Assembly (NCBI GenBank): GCA_034440515.1
Contig: JAWXCF010000023.1
Coordinates: 1-15,730, forward strand
Direction of reading: 5' to 3'
Origin: JAWXCF01 sp034440515
GTDB taxonomy: Bacteria > Bacteroidota > Bacteroidia > CAILMK01
DNA: 15,730 bases
The translations under genes and the position numbers were made by a program. The notes below the pieces were generated by a model, which was given only the letters and a program-made list of their open reading frames with translations, was not told the DNA's origin and made no database searches. Positions 15,690 to 15,730 of this stretch are shown here, one piece after another (positions within the stretch are counted from its first letter, which is position 1; each line of letters begins with the position of its first letter).

Positions 15690-15730
15690 GGAAAGAATTA
15701 TTTTTATCAATCTTATTTAAAATTTATTGC

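Noticed and set aside
15639..15710. N-terminal extension of the T9SS protein to 15710
   Set aside because: The added residues precede a normal signal peptide and would cover the candidate promoter; the ATG at 15638 is preferred.
1..15730. CRISPR array, tRNA, rRNA, insertion sequence or prophage
   Set aside because: No regular direct repeats with spacers, no cloverleaf or rRNA-like stretch, and no transposase, integrase or phage protein was recognised on either strand.

Overview
The window is AT-rich DNA from a member of the Bacteroidota. The evidence is a protein with a C-terminal type IX secretion (T9SS) sorting domain, Bacteroidota-style lipoproteins, several candidate TAnnTTTG -7 promoter boxes, no clear Shine-Dalgarno sequences, and DnaX/MgtE/ComF proteins of the type found in this phylum. 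The exact genus cannot be read from the sequence. No rRNA, tRNA, CRISPR array, insertion sequence or phage gene was seen.

Layout. Positions 1-2460 (minus) hold most of an AsmA-like envelope protein whose C-terminus lies beyond the window edge. A 166-bp divergent intergenic region separates it from a rightward block of housekeeping genes: dnaX (2627-4335, split by a frame change), trxB (4411-5358), uppP (5401-6219), mgtE (6336-7718) and an APC-family amino-acid permease (7826-9388). This block meets, tail to tail, a leftward block of six tightly packed genes (15638 down to 9417). In order of transcription these are a secreted T9SS protein with a Reeler-like domain and a CX4CH motif, a ComF-family phosphoribosyltransferase, a beta-helix lipoprotein, a Gfo/Idh/MocA sugar dehydrogenase, a second lipoprotein with a carbohydrate-binding-like C-terminus, and a polyprenyl-phosphate hexose-1-phosphate transferase. 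Spacings of 20 and 6 bp followed by overlaps of 11, 4 and 8 bp indicate one operon with translational coupling.

How the genes may work together. The leftward operon looks partly devoted to the cell surface: a nucleotide-sugar-type dehydrogenase, a priming glycosyltransferase for surface polysaccharide, two lipoproteins and a secreted protein, with comF as an unrelated-looking passenger. UppP, on the other strand, recycles the undecaprenyl-phosphate carrier used by such a transferase. AsmA-like proteins belong to outer-membrane maintenance.

The most notable observation is in dnaX. The zero frame stops just after a run of ten A residues at residue 380, exactly after the ATPase/oligomerisation core, and the tau-specific C-terminal region continues in the -1 frame. 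This suggests recoding (ribosomal -1 frameshift or transcriptional slippage) in which the short gamma-like form is the default product and full-length tau needs the frame change, the reverse of E. coli. A homopolymer sequencing error is the main alternative.
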